Source of the DNA: Chromobotia macracanthus
Lineage: Eukaryota > Chordata > Actinopteri > Cypriniformes > Botiidae
Length of the DNA stretch: 64,000 nucleotides
Direction: 5' to 3'
Assembly: GCA_036877525.1 (NCBI GenBank)
Contig: JAZGTH010000035.1
Location: 330,001 to 394,000 of the forward strand
Shown here piece by piece: positions 1 to 12,400 of this stretch. Every line of letters begins with the position of its first letter. The first letter of the stretch is position 1. A program made the translations under genes and the position numbers. The notes beneath the pieces are model-generated. The model was given only the letters and a program-made list of their open reading frames with translations, was not told the DNA's origin and did not search any database.

Positions 1-473
1 CAAAGCCTATAAAGCAATTAATTTCTCTTACACTACAAAATGTACGCTTCTTATGAGGTTGAGTTCGCTTGTTTTATGTAAGTGTATATTTAGGGTTTTA
101 TTGAGCTGGCCACATCATGATCATTTATATAATTTAAAATCTCTACAGTAGAATAGGTGTAAGATAATGTTTACTCTAGGTAAGGTGTCAGGAGAATATT
201 AATAAATATTTGCTTCCTAAAGTCAAGAACTGATCATTTTAAAATTCTATGTTTAGTGTTTATATGCTGTTTAATGTTTATTAAACTAACAATTAATGCT
301 GAAATATCATTTTGAGTGTTGGATTATTCTTAAAATTCAACAAAGCCAGTTATGATTCCTCCATGCTGGGGAGTTTAAACTACCTGCAGTGCTTTGTCTC
401 ACAAGCTTTAGTTGAATTAAAGTAACAACAAAAATAAGTTAATCATGTGCTACACTAATGGATAATTATTTCA
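1..473 (-). other. FER1L6 3' untranslated region and downstream DNA
   Basis: AT-rich, no coding potential seen on either strand. A minus-strand AATAAA (plus-strand TTTATT at 277-282) about 190 bases after the stop is the nearest candidate polyadenylation signal. Confidence 0.5.
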
Positions 474-3400
474 TCACCCATTGACTATCTTAGTACTAAT
501 CGCCCCTGGTAGGGTGTAGAAGAGTAGAATCAGGAACAAGATTAAGATCAACAGCAACAGGCCTCCAATGATGTATTTCTTGTAGTTTCCCCAGATCAGA
601 TGAAAGAAGCACTTGAATGGATTCATAAACCAGGAGAAGGATGTGTCTGGCCGACTGAAGAAAAAGAAACATTTACATTAGATATCAGAAGCATTACTTG
701 AATATACGGAACTGCTTACATGACTCTCAGAGTTTTAGTTAATAGGTCAAACATTATCATAACATCAGCACTGTCTACACCACATCACACATACAACAAA
801 AACAAGTACGATGAAAACATGCTTTCTGCTGTGCTTAGGTCATGTGTGATATCATAAAAATGAGTAGAAGTGTATTAGTCATTACTTTGGTTTTTCCAAA
901 GGTTCTGGCTCCTTGCGTGCACGGCCGACTGGGCTTTTTTCTGCCTCTTCAGCTGTTACCAGGTGGAATTCTGCCTCTACCTTTCCCTTATAAAAGAAAC
1001 ATTTTCGTTTTTTTATATAAACCGCAGCTATTACACAGTACCAAAGCTATCATTTGGTTATAGTACAATTTTTCACTATATTCATTGTTTATTTTTTTTT
1101 AGCTGAGTTGACTCTGGACTGTGTCTCAAAGCACCCCCAGAGGATAGCCATTCCATCAGAAAAAACATAACTCATCTTTATGCTTCCAAAAGTTTATTTG
1201 TGGAGCTTTAGTTGGGGGAGTTAAATGAACACTTTTAAACAATGAAAGTCACATACTGTGAGTTCTCCAGCTTTAATGAAAGGCCACCAGCCTTTGGAAC
1301 GTTTCTGCTGGAAGATTGAGATGTTCTCAAGGCTTTCTGTCAGCATCTCCATCTTACAAGCTTTAGCCGATTTAGCACCACGTGGAAAGTTATGCAGGTC
1401 CAGCTCCACTGAGCCTAAAAGGAATAAGAAAAGTTAAATAAAAAATTAGGTATTACCAATGGAGAGAGACTTTAAGTTAACTATTAACAAAATACCAAAT
1501 TTTCTAGCAGTTCAAACTGAAATGTTTCTAGAGCATTAGGTAAATTCCATTAGGAAAGACTACTGAGTTCCTCTAGGGTGTATGCAATGGAACCTAGTTG
1601 GAGAACTTTCTTACCTAGGAAGTCATCAGAAGAAAGCCTCTCAAAGTCCCACACTTGCATCACAAGGACTGCAGGGATCTTCTGCTCAGTTTTGTCCAGA
1701 GAGTAGATGTTTTCTCGCTTTTGTACCACCACCACTTTTTCAGCAGGCAGATAGTTGAAGGGAAACACAAAGCGCCAGTTGAAGTTTCCTTCTCCAGTCA
1801 AAGAGTTGTAATGAACATCAGTCTCTTGGCCATCATCTTCAAGACCCTTCAACCACCTGAAAGAACATGAAACATCATTGGTCTAGAGACATTCTTTACA
1901 AAAACATTTGTTACGGTTCTAAGGAATATTAGAAAAAGATATTTTAGAAACCATATAATGTTCTTAGGGTATTTTCTTGGGGATTTAATGTGCAACACAT
2001 TGGGTTTGAGTTTTTGAAAATATGTCTGAAGGGAAATTTTACCCTTTAACATAAATGTCACTTGACTGCTGTCCTGTTATGAAGTTGGTGTCCTCCAGTA
2101 TTACATCTTCAGTGTTCCAGATAATGATTCTCAGTTCATACCTTCATGAAAAACACAAAAAACTAAATGATAAATTAAAAAAGTTATTTATATTTATTTG
2201 CACAACCCAGTATGATGGTTTGCTCAGTGGTTATACGGGTCCTTAACTTACCCTTTGGGTTTACGAGGGGAGATGTCCACGGGAGGACCAGGGTGAGGCA
2301 TATCCATTGGAAAAATGTCTACCCACATCTGCAGATGGCCCTGAGAAATATGCACATGCACAATTCCAGTAATCACTCCATCAAATAAAATTACTCAGAT
2401 ACAACATGCATTACCTGATCCATCCCTGGTTTGTTCTTAAGGTACAGGGTGCGAGTTTCAATGTGCTCTGGAACAAATTTACAGCCCACACCTGGCATCT
2501 CTGACCACCTGTGCAGCACCTTTAAAGCCAGGTGCTCATATGACTCCACCATCTGATCTGTGAAGTTGTAGCACAGCACTCTGATTAATGAACAATAATC
2601 AGTTGTGTCATGATGTGATTAAGGATTGACTAAGACTCACCTTCATCTACAAATACAGTTTTACCCGTGAAGACTTTGTTACCAATGGAAATTCGTCCAG
2701 GAGAAAAACGAGGATTGTCCAGTCTGTTTTCCTTGCAAAGCTTAATCAACAGATCACTTGGCTTGATCGAGTCCCTCCATGCATTATAACCCTCACTAGG
2801 TGACATAAGATTGATTGAAAACATCAAGGGTCAAAGGCGTCCAACTAACTTGTACAGAAGGCTGTAAACTTTTGTAAAGTTTGACTCACATGGCATATTC
2901 AGTAGGCAGACCGCAGGTAGCACGATGTCTGCTGTAAAAGCGGTTCTCCAGATCGATCTGTGTTTCTCCTATTAAATCATCACCACCAACAGTATCATAG
3001 TCGTAGATGAGAACTGTTAGCAAGGATTCTTTGGGGAAAGTGGCTTGAATTTCAAAGGATCTAAGCAGGAGGAGATGGAGAATGATTTCACCTCAAGAAC
3101 AATCAGCCACCAGTTAATGTTTATGCTCACACACCTTCCAAACACTGGGTTTAGCTGCTTGGGAATGTAGTTCACTCTGTCTTTGATCTCAGTTTTTCCC
3201 AGTTTAAGCACTATGTAAGGGTCTGCTTTGCCATCTGGGTCTGCCGGGTGCAAGTTGAAGGCCTTGATGAAATTAAAAACATTTGTGTGTATTACATGAC
3301 ATTTGGTATGATGCAGATATAGATATATTTTATTTTTACTGTATATTTTATTTATAAAGATTTTGTTAAAATATATATATAATGATATATAATGTATATT

Positions 3401-6400
3401 TCCTCTTTACGCAATGCTGGGGCCTTCAACAGGATTAGAAACCACAGGTTTAGGCAACACAGATTAAATTACGTTTTCACAGCTGTACTCTTTTTTGTTT
3501 CAATGTAAAATTACGTAAAATTACATTCAACGTAACTTTTTCTCTATTTTTTTTTTACTGTGTACAAAGGCAACATTTTATAGATGATTCATTCTCAATG
3601 CACCAGTCTTAAAATGAATGTGATCGTCAAACTACAATATAAGGTGGTGGTGTGAGTCACATATGTGTGATTGTTTTACTGGTACTGTTTGGTCAATAAA
3701 AATAGAAATGCATGAACAAACAATAAATAAACAAAAAAAAGATGAGTCTGCATAACTGATCTTTTAACAAGATTAAAAGTCACTTACTGCCACTATGTAC
3801 ACTCGGATAAGAACATTCACAGCAGTGTTGGGAGGAATACCCTGGTTTATCTTAAACTGCCCAGAATCCAAATATCCATCCGCCTCGCTGGCATTTTTTT
3901 CAGAGAGCTTGTATAGACAGAATTTGCCCTGATGGGGGAATCAATTCCTGGTGATTGTACTGTGCATATAATCTGGTGATAGCTTTCCATGCATTTATAT
4001 ATATATATGCAAAACCAGTTTACCTTGAACTTCCCAACAAATCTGTCATCAACAGAGCCTTCCTCCTCATTGGCTTTTCCTCGATAGAGTGAAAAGGTTT
4101 TAACCCAGTCGTCAAAAGGTCCAAACTCAGATTCCAGCTCTTTGTCATACACCTAGAAAGATTGAAAGGGAGAATTTTAATGAAACAATACTATATGTAA
4201 TATAACAGTATTTCATGTATATTTGTTATTTGGTAAACCAAGCACTGTACTGAAATATTTTACCTGTAATGTTGCAAGCTTGGGCTGTTCTGTCATACCC
4301 CGGCCCGTCACATTTATCTCTTTTTTCCTATCCTTAAGACCTGATGCTAGATATCATAAAAATAGCAAATCACAATCTATAGCACACAATTCATAATTAG
4401 CAGAACTCTAGATAGGATTTAGGTTAACCAAAAAAAAGAAGAATAACTTTTACCAGTCACAATTTTATTTTAAGTTTCTTATACAACACAATGGGTTAAA
4501 ACGTTAATATTTTTATATTGTCAACATACTGTACACTGCAACAATTATAATCTGCAGACTGACATCTATATGTATGCAAATGCAGGAAATAGAGGTGCAG
4601 ATCGGTCCACTGGAATTGTAAAATCATGTAATCTCTTGGGAGTGTAGCACTCAAGTTTACTCAAGTTGCATTTTAAAATGCACAAGCTTAGAATATGAAA
4701 ACCTATTTAAGAAAGCTATTTGCTTTCTTATGTTTTTGGTGCTCACTGTCTGCATTAAGAATGAAACATTATGCAGTCCTATTGACCAGATTAAAGGGAA
4801 GGGCCGTGCAATAGACTTTGACAGTCTTCAAGCTGTTCTTACCCAGACTGGTCAAACCCTCTGAGACAATGTTCTCCAGTGGAGCAACTGAAATGCATCG
4901 ATACATGGATGCATTAAAGCTGAAGCATGATGTGTTTATATGGTCCAAAGGAAATGAGTGGAATGAACTCGGATGTCACCTACCATTTTCGAAGAGCAGT
5001 GGAAAGGGATTGTTATCTTTTTGTTTTGCCTAAGAATGAAGTTTTGGTGCAAAATACTAGTTAGCAAAAGCAAAAAAAGAAAACCTGGAAAACTTTCGTT
5101 GTTATGAATTATAGCCAGTTTTTTAAAAAGTTTACCAGTTGGATCTTCTCCATTGATGCATAATACTTGGACCACCAATCGATAACATTATCTGCAGACT
5201 CATCAGCTGTTGTGCGTTTCTTTCTTTTGGTAGACCTTTGTTTGGATTTTTTTGATACCTGGAATTTATGAAGAATTTTATTTAAGAATTTTTGGTTTAT
5301 GGGACCATGGTGGGTGTGGGTGTGTTTATTTGTCAGCAGGGTCTTTCTACCACTTGTGTGATTTATTAAATGCACAGAAAACAAACCCTCTTGTCCTGCA
5401 ACTCTGGCTCAGTTTTGAAGGTGGATGTTGCCTCAGGCTCTATGTCAATGGCAGTCTCCTCATCTGGCTTTGGCACAACACTTTGCTGGATAGACAGTGC
5501 AGCCACTACAAGCAAAAACAATCCATACTATACTATCAGATATAGCCCAAAAACGCTGTGATAAAACAAGATAACTAGTTATGACACATTCTAGCAGGTT
5601 ATTTAGTTTTAATTGTTTAAATTAATTAACCGATAATAGCAATTAACTCAATAAGTTCTATACATACATGTATAACAATGTGAATATTATCAATTTTGCC
5701 ACCCATAACTTACATATCTTTAACACTTGTATGTTACACGCTTATACACCTAGAACACTTGAAATTATAAAACTATTGGGGACCAGTCCAGGATCTTAAT
5801 GTTTTCCTGGCCTTCTGTCCAGGGTGTTCCCCTGCCTTGTCCTGAAATAGCTGGGACAGACTCCAGCACTCCCTGCGACTCCAGTTAGGAAAAGTGGTAT
5901 AGACAATGATTGAATGGATTATTCATTTGGTGGGAGTGGCATGGTTTTCATTAGAATTTTTGATGGAGAAATATGGCATGCAAAAATGCATGTGCTGTTG
6001 TAATCTCATATTCTTATTTCATTACAAGAAAAAGTAAGCATGAGCTTGTTGGTTGCATTTTATTTTACAGTATCTACATTTACAGTGTACTTACCCAGCA
6101 AGATACTGGTAACAACATGTGCTTAATATGGGTTAGGTTTAGGGTTAGGCTCAGTGCTGGTACCTAGTAATTCCACAGTTACAAAGAACATAGTATGTGC
6201 ATATAAAACAAAACTGTAAAATAAAGTGCTACCAGCTTGTTTAGTTTTAAAACCTTTATAAATTTTAGACAATGATGATCCACTGTCAACGCTAATGCAT
6301 TATGTGATTGCATCTGTTACTAGAAAGCCCCTTACCAGCTATGTTTTTGGCCTCCTGTTGTGGCTGTTGGCTTATTGTGTGGATGTGTTTGAATAAAGCC

Positions 6401-9400
6401 AGGTTGTTAATCATATGACTACCCACAAGTGTGCTCCGCCCAAAGGCCCTCCAGTCCACCACAGTGATGGTGAGAGGGGGGAGCAGGTGCTCATCTTCAG
6501 GCAGTTCCTACAGAACAACAACAGCAGGCAGAGACATGCTGAGATCAGCAGAACATGCAAACAGTGTGATAGGGACAGCAGTGTCAACAGTAAACACCGC
6601 TGGTGAAGCAGTTGACTTACCACATCAAAGGCATCCACGAGCATTGTGAAGTTCGAGTTTTTCTTGTAACTCTGAATCACAGAGGAGTTGACACCTGCTC
6701 CTGCACACTTGATGAAAGCTTGAGGTCTATCAACAGATAAGAGCTGAACCTTCTTCAGTTCTCTCAGCCCCCAGAACAAAACCTGCAGTGCAAACATATA
6801 GTTCAACAGTACTTTGTCAGTGTACAAAATAAATACTATTACAAACACAAAAATAATAGCATTTTTTAATGCTACTGCTTTTTTAATAGCATTTTTTATA
6901 ATTTGTAATTTGACAACAACTGTATAAACTTTATTCTAATAAATAATTTAATTATCATCTCAACCAAAAGACATTGCCATCTGCATTTTTTATGACACAA
7001 TTTCCTTTTGTATACTTCTTCATACTGTATACAGTCAAAAAGCCATAATTTGTTCACCTCAATTCTGTACTTGCAGAGCACAGGTCTGATGTATGAGGGA
7101 ACTGGGAAAACCCCTCCAACTTGCTCGTCAAACTCAGGAAGTTTGTGTTCTTCTGACTGTGAGATCTACAGCAACAGACATCACGTTATATTCTATGCCA
7201 TCCTATTTAAGATTTGGTTACACTTTGTTTTACAGTGTCTTTGTTACATGTACTTACTATAGTAATAACAGTAAATTATGCATAATTGCATGCAACTAAC
7301 CCTAAACCAAACCCTAATCCTAGCCCTTAACCTATAGTAAGTACATGTTAATTAATATTATGCAGTATTTAAGTGTAAAATTACACTGTAACAATGACAC
7401 CTTAAAATAAAGTGTAACCCAAGATTTTATTAATAAAATTAGTTACATTCAGTAAGTACATTCAGTAAGTAAAACAGTTACATTCAGTAAGTACAACATA
7501 TTATGTTGTTCTGGCAAAGCCAACATAATATTATTGTACAAACATGATTCAGGGTTTTTCAAAATCCTTAACCTGAGACTAGAATTTCATAATGTAACTC
7601 CTAGTGTGGAGCTACATTGATATGATTTGGTATAGACCTTCAGTCTGAAACACTTGCCTGTCTGTTTGTTATCTAACCCTAAATACTTTACATCAGTGGT
7701 TCACAGCCTTTTTGACTTCACTGTCCACAACAATATTTGAAGCCCCCCAACTCATAATTTTCCCAATAAAATATTCTAGAACTTGGCATAACTAGAAAGA
7801 TGCATATTTGTTTTAAAAATAACCAAACACTAAAAATTGACATCTTGATTTTTTTGCTGTTTTCGTTTATTGTAATGCTTATTTTGTCCTATTTTTAATC
7901 ATTGTAATAATTTCGAGGCCCCCTTGGAAGTTTGTTGAGACCCTCTTATGGGCCCCAGCACCCTGGTTGAGAAACATTACTTTACATGAAGTATTTGGTG
8001 TATATAAAGTACATTTAGCCTGTAGAACCTTCAGGTTGGTTCAAGCAAGGCATTTTTACAAACTTACATTTTTCTAGCCATTATTACTGTATTATTATTG
8101 TTACATAACTGATTTAACCACATCTCTAACACAGCATAATTTTTATGTGTTGTGTGTTGTATAAATGGACCTGAATGAGTTCAAAGGCCCCCAGTATGTC
8201 TCCTCCTGACAGACTACCACAGAACAATGGGCTGTACTGCAGCTGAGGGGGGGAGTATCTCTCCTCACACAGCTTCACTACAGGAACAGCCACTGCTGAC
8301 CCTAAGTATTCTGTACCCTGGGGAGCAAACCATCCATTAGGTAATTTAAGGACACACTGAGCTATATTGCAAGAGCAGTGCAGAGGGAAAAACAGAAATG
8401 TAAAACATAACATGCTTTATTTAAACCTTTCAACAATTCTAAAAAAAAAGTTCTAGAACTATCCACTAGGAGAATTGTATTTGTCATTTAGGGGCATTTT
8501 TTCAAACTATTCAGCATGACATCAACGTGAAGGATATTTCCTTTTTCCTCACCACTGCATCATCATCATACACCTCAATCACAACTAATGGTGGTTCCTG
8601 GACTATCTCATGAAGCCCTCCACACAGAAACACATTTTTTAACAGGAGCATCTGGTTCCAAGTGGGTGTCAAAGTTTGATTGATGATCTACAAAATGCAC
8701 AAATAGCAAAAACAATTCACATATTTTATCACAAAATTATTTGCTTTATTTTAAATTATTTATTAAATTATTAAGAGTAAAAAAGAATAGACAGATTGGG
8801 TGCTGTCAATTGCCCATATTGAAAGTTCATTTGTCTTTCACAGAAAGAGTCAAAGGAAATTGTTTTGGTGGTGCAGGCAACAGCGCCATCTATAAAGAGG
8901 TTTGGCTATAACGACCTATGCAGTCACACAAATAGCAAAAATGTCATGCTTACAATAGTGCTTTGGCTATTGGACAGAAAAGACACCCAGGCAAATGGAT
9001 CTGAGAGGCCTGTGTTATCTGCTGCGATCAGACCACGAGCCTGGTACATATGAGCCCGCAGCTGAAACTTGTGCTGGTCTGTAAACCAACATTATAGATA
9101 AGAAGAATAGTTATTTACATTTGAAAGTAGTTCTTTAATTACGTTAGTATGTATGTGTAGTATGTTAATTAATAAAGATAAAAATCATTTTCACAACAAT
9201 TTAATGAGTGTTCCACTTTTCTCTAACAACATACTATACAGTGCCTGGCAGTCTTGCCTGTGTAAAGTAAATTCTCTGGTGGAAGACCACTCCTGTCTTC
9301 TGATGACACCCCTTGCGCCTCAAAGCCTGACGGGAGATTTTCCAACATGTGGAATGAGTCTTTACAAGTTCCCAGCCATAGGTATACATCCACTTTAGCC

Positions 9401-12400
9401 TGGACTGTCCATCCTGGTCCACGCTTTCCTGGAGGCTTAAATGCACCATGAATGTTAATAACTCTGTAATGCATTTGTATGTATTTGTTCTTACTCTTGT
9501 GTCTAATTTATCTCCATCCTTTGAGAAAGCATTGTTTATTAGAGTTCACACCTTGAGGAATAGTGTCTTGATTTTCCCACAATCTTTGCCTCTCTGTTCT
9601 GTGTTTTCTGAGAAAACCAGGTGACGTGCAGGGATTCTGGCGTATGCCAAACGCTTGTTATTACTGACCATGCTCACAAACACATCCGGTAAAGTGTGTT
9701 GAGGCTAAAACAGGCAGGTAAGGAAAGTAAACATTGATACATTACATGATACACAGGATACCCCCCATTCTCATTTATGTACCACTGGATACCCATATCT
9801 GCATATAAAGTAATGGCATAAGGACACATAATATCAACCTCTTCCACCAGAAATCTCAGTTTCCTTCTAATTTTCTGGACTTCCTGCAGCATCTCTTTAA
9901 CAGTCAAAGCTCTTCTCTTGGGTTCAAGGATTCCTTCTGATATTTTAATCATATGCTCCTATAAAGAAGAAAATACAACCAAGTGTCATAGACAATTCAG
10001 AATATACAGCCATTATGTGTTCTGTTTCCTTTAATAAAGAACGGTGAAATTGTTAAGGTTTTACACAACCCCAGGGGAGAAGGGGGAAAAATTTTTTTAC
10101 ATGTGGGTATAAGTATGAAATAAAATATGTAAGGATGTAAACTATCTGATTTCCCCCCTAGGGGCTCTAAGATCTTAAATTTATTTAAAACAGGAGGGAG
10201 CGGCGCCCACCTGAGTATTTCAGAGAGCCGTAAAAATAACTGAAAATTGTAAAAATCTTAACAGGTGAAGACTTTTTAATAAAGCCTGCAAATCAGTGTA
10301 TGAAAAGAAACTCACCAGTTCCTGTTTGCACAGAGTGAGTCTCTTTTTGTCCAGTAAGGTCAAGTTGGCTCCCTTCACCTTCTTTTCAGCAAAGGCAATA
10401 AATTCCCTGTATATTACAAATTCAAACCAGCATGAACATAATCAGAATTTATAACTTCATTAATGAGAGGACATTAATAAAGTAATTTAACAAGAAATCA
10501 ATTTATCCTAAATGTTTTCAAAAGTTCATTGTACTACAAAAACATACAAAATAATAAACTAAAAGCTAAAAACTAAAAAGAAACAAAAGACTAAACTGTG
10601 TAAAAGTCTGCCATTTGCTATTCTTCATTATGTGTTTCTGAATCCCATGGTTAGAATCAAGCAGCTGAAGATTATTTTACATTATTTAACATTGGGGGTG
10701 GGTAGGCTTTGCATTTGTTCTGCTTTCACTGAAATATTACATTGTGTTCACTTTGAGAAGTCCTACCACCTTTATGTGTCTACCTGGCATCTTTGCAAAA
10801 CTCCTGAAGAACATGTTGCATGAGAGCCTCTGACTTGGGAGCCAACATTTTATCCAATTCCATCACTTTAGCCACTCCATCCTCCTGCATTGGACAAACA
10901 TCACGTAACATAAATAACCATGTGAGCTGATCACGATAATATAATAAACCATCAGGGTTCACATACAAACATCAGGGCAATTGTGTCCAGCATGTTGGAG
11001 TGATGTAGTCTGTAGACACGATCCTCCCAGTTACCATAAACATACACACAAGGCTTTCGCTTTGAGATCTGCAATCCCAGGTAGTGCCTGCACAAACAAC
11101 ATTATTTGTCTGATCTTGTTCATGAACAAAGTATATCTTATTATTTAGTGTTTAAACGTAAACAATGATAGTTTTGGTTGTTTTGAGCACCTCTGTGCAT
11201 CTCCGAAAACAGGTCTCTCTGGGGTTGTGGTGGATTTGCATGGCGTTGTAGCTGTCATGTCTAAAAGAGGGGTGGTCACTGTCACATCTTCAAGCTTTTT
11301 CTTTGTAGGAAGTGAAGTACCATCTATGAAGTTCCCAAAGTTACCTGAATAAAAAAAGCACAGATTTAAATCATATGTTTGGAATAACATTGTAGTTGGT
11401 AAATGATGGAAAACAATTCATTTTTGGGTAAGCTTTTTTAAGAAGCATCCCGTGTGTGTGAGCTGCAGTATGTAAGCTCCAAGTTTCATCTCATATTTAC
11501 CAATAGTAAACTCAAAACTGATAGATCTGTCACTGAATCTTCTGTCAATCATGGAGGCCTCAAACACAGAACCAAAGAGCAGGAAAGTTTCCATGTCTTC
11601 ATCACCCATCTAGATTAAAGACATTAAAACATATACATTTAAGGTCCCCTTTCATGCTAAATTAAAACTATTTCACTAGACTAATACATCCTAAACCTGC
11701 ATAAAGTACTACTAGGTTGTTTAACAGTATTTTCTTTTCTTTAGGCATGTTTTATTCTACTTGGGGCACTGAATACACCAGTATTGCCACTGTTGCCCCC
11801 TAAAAATTATTGGTACAAGAACCCTGGACTTTACCTTCTGTGGGGGCTCCACTGGCATCACTTCAGGTCCCATGGTCTTGCTCTTGGTCTCCTCCTCACC
11901 TCCCGCTCCCGCTACGGTTTTGGGATCTTTAGTCCCTGCCTTTACTCCTTTGGTCCTCAAGGACAGCAGGGATTTAGATTCAGCAGCACCTCCAGTCAAG
12001 ATCTCCACCATCAGCTCTATGTAAACCCTGCCCCGGTATGCCACACCCTCCCCAACACCCTCATTTAGCTGGCTGTCGTCTACCAGTGTTGAATTGCGAA
12101 GTGAGCCATAGAGGTTGATCCATGCTGGTCCGAAGGTGGGCAGGAAACCTTGGTAGGAGCAATAAATGGTTCAAAAATATGTGGAAAATTTTTTATAAGG
12201 GAAATTAATTAGCATTCACTTGTTGGAGGCAGTCTATTGAAGTCTAGTCTATTAAAGTTAGTGGTGCATGTTAAGTAGGTAGTGGGCATTTTACAACTGA
12301 ACATAATGTGGTAGGAAACATACAAAACATATGGTGGCCCCAGATAGTATTTGGACATCTAAGTGATTTAAAAATGTATGAGTATTTTTGTTATATAACA

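Larger units (their letters stand above)
474..9078 (-). other. fer1l6: FER1L6 exons 20-42, exon coordinates
   Basis: Coding exons in transcript order (minus strand): 9078-8954, 8687-8553, 8317-8171, 7165-7058, 6782-6621, 6507-6336, 5505-5387, 5258-5136, 5029-4984, 4887-4843, 4346-4264, 4152-4024, 3928-3788, 3262-3135, 3060-2890, 2795-2641, 2557-2415, 2340-2252, 2141-2043, 1856-1615, 1414-1257, 986-886, 654-474. The 46-base and 45-base exons at 4984 and 4843 encode part of the linker between the tryptophan-rich DNVIDWWSKYYAS block and the next C2; they could be alternatively used cassettes, because the 45-base one can be skipped without a frame change. The donor at 5386 (GTTTGT) is weak. Confidence 0.88.

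Noticed and set aside
4818..5033. Plus-strand 71-codon open frame
   Set aside because: It covers the antisense of the two FER1L6 micro-exons; the minus-strand exons have matching phases and the plus frame has no domain.
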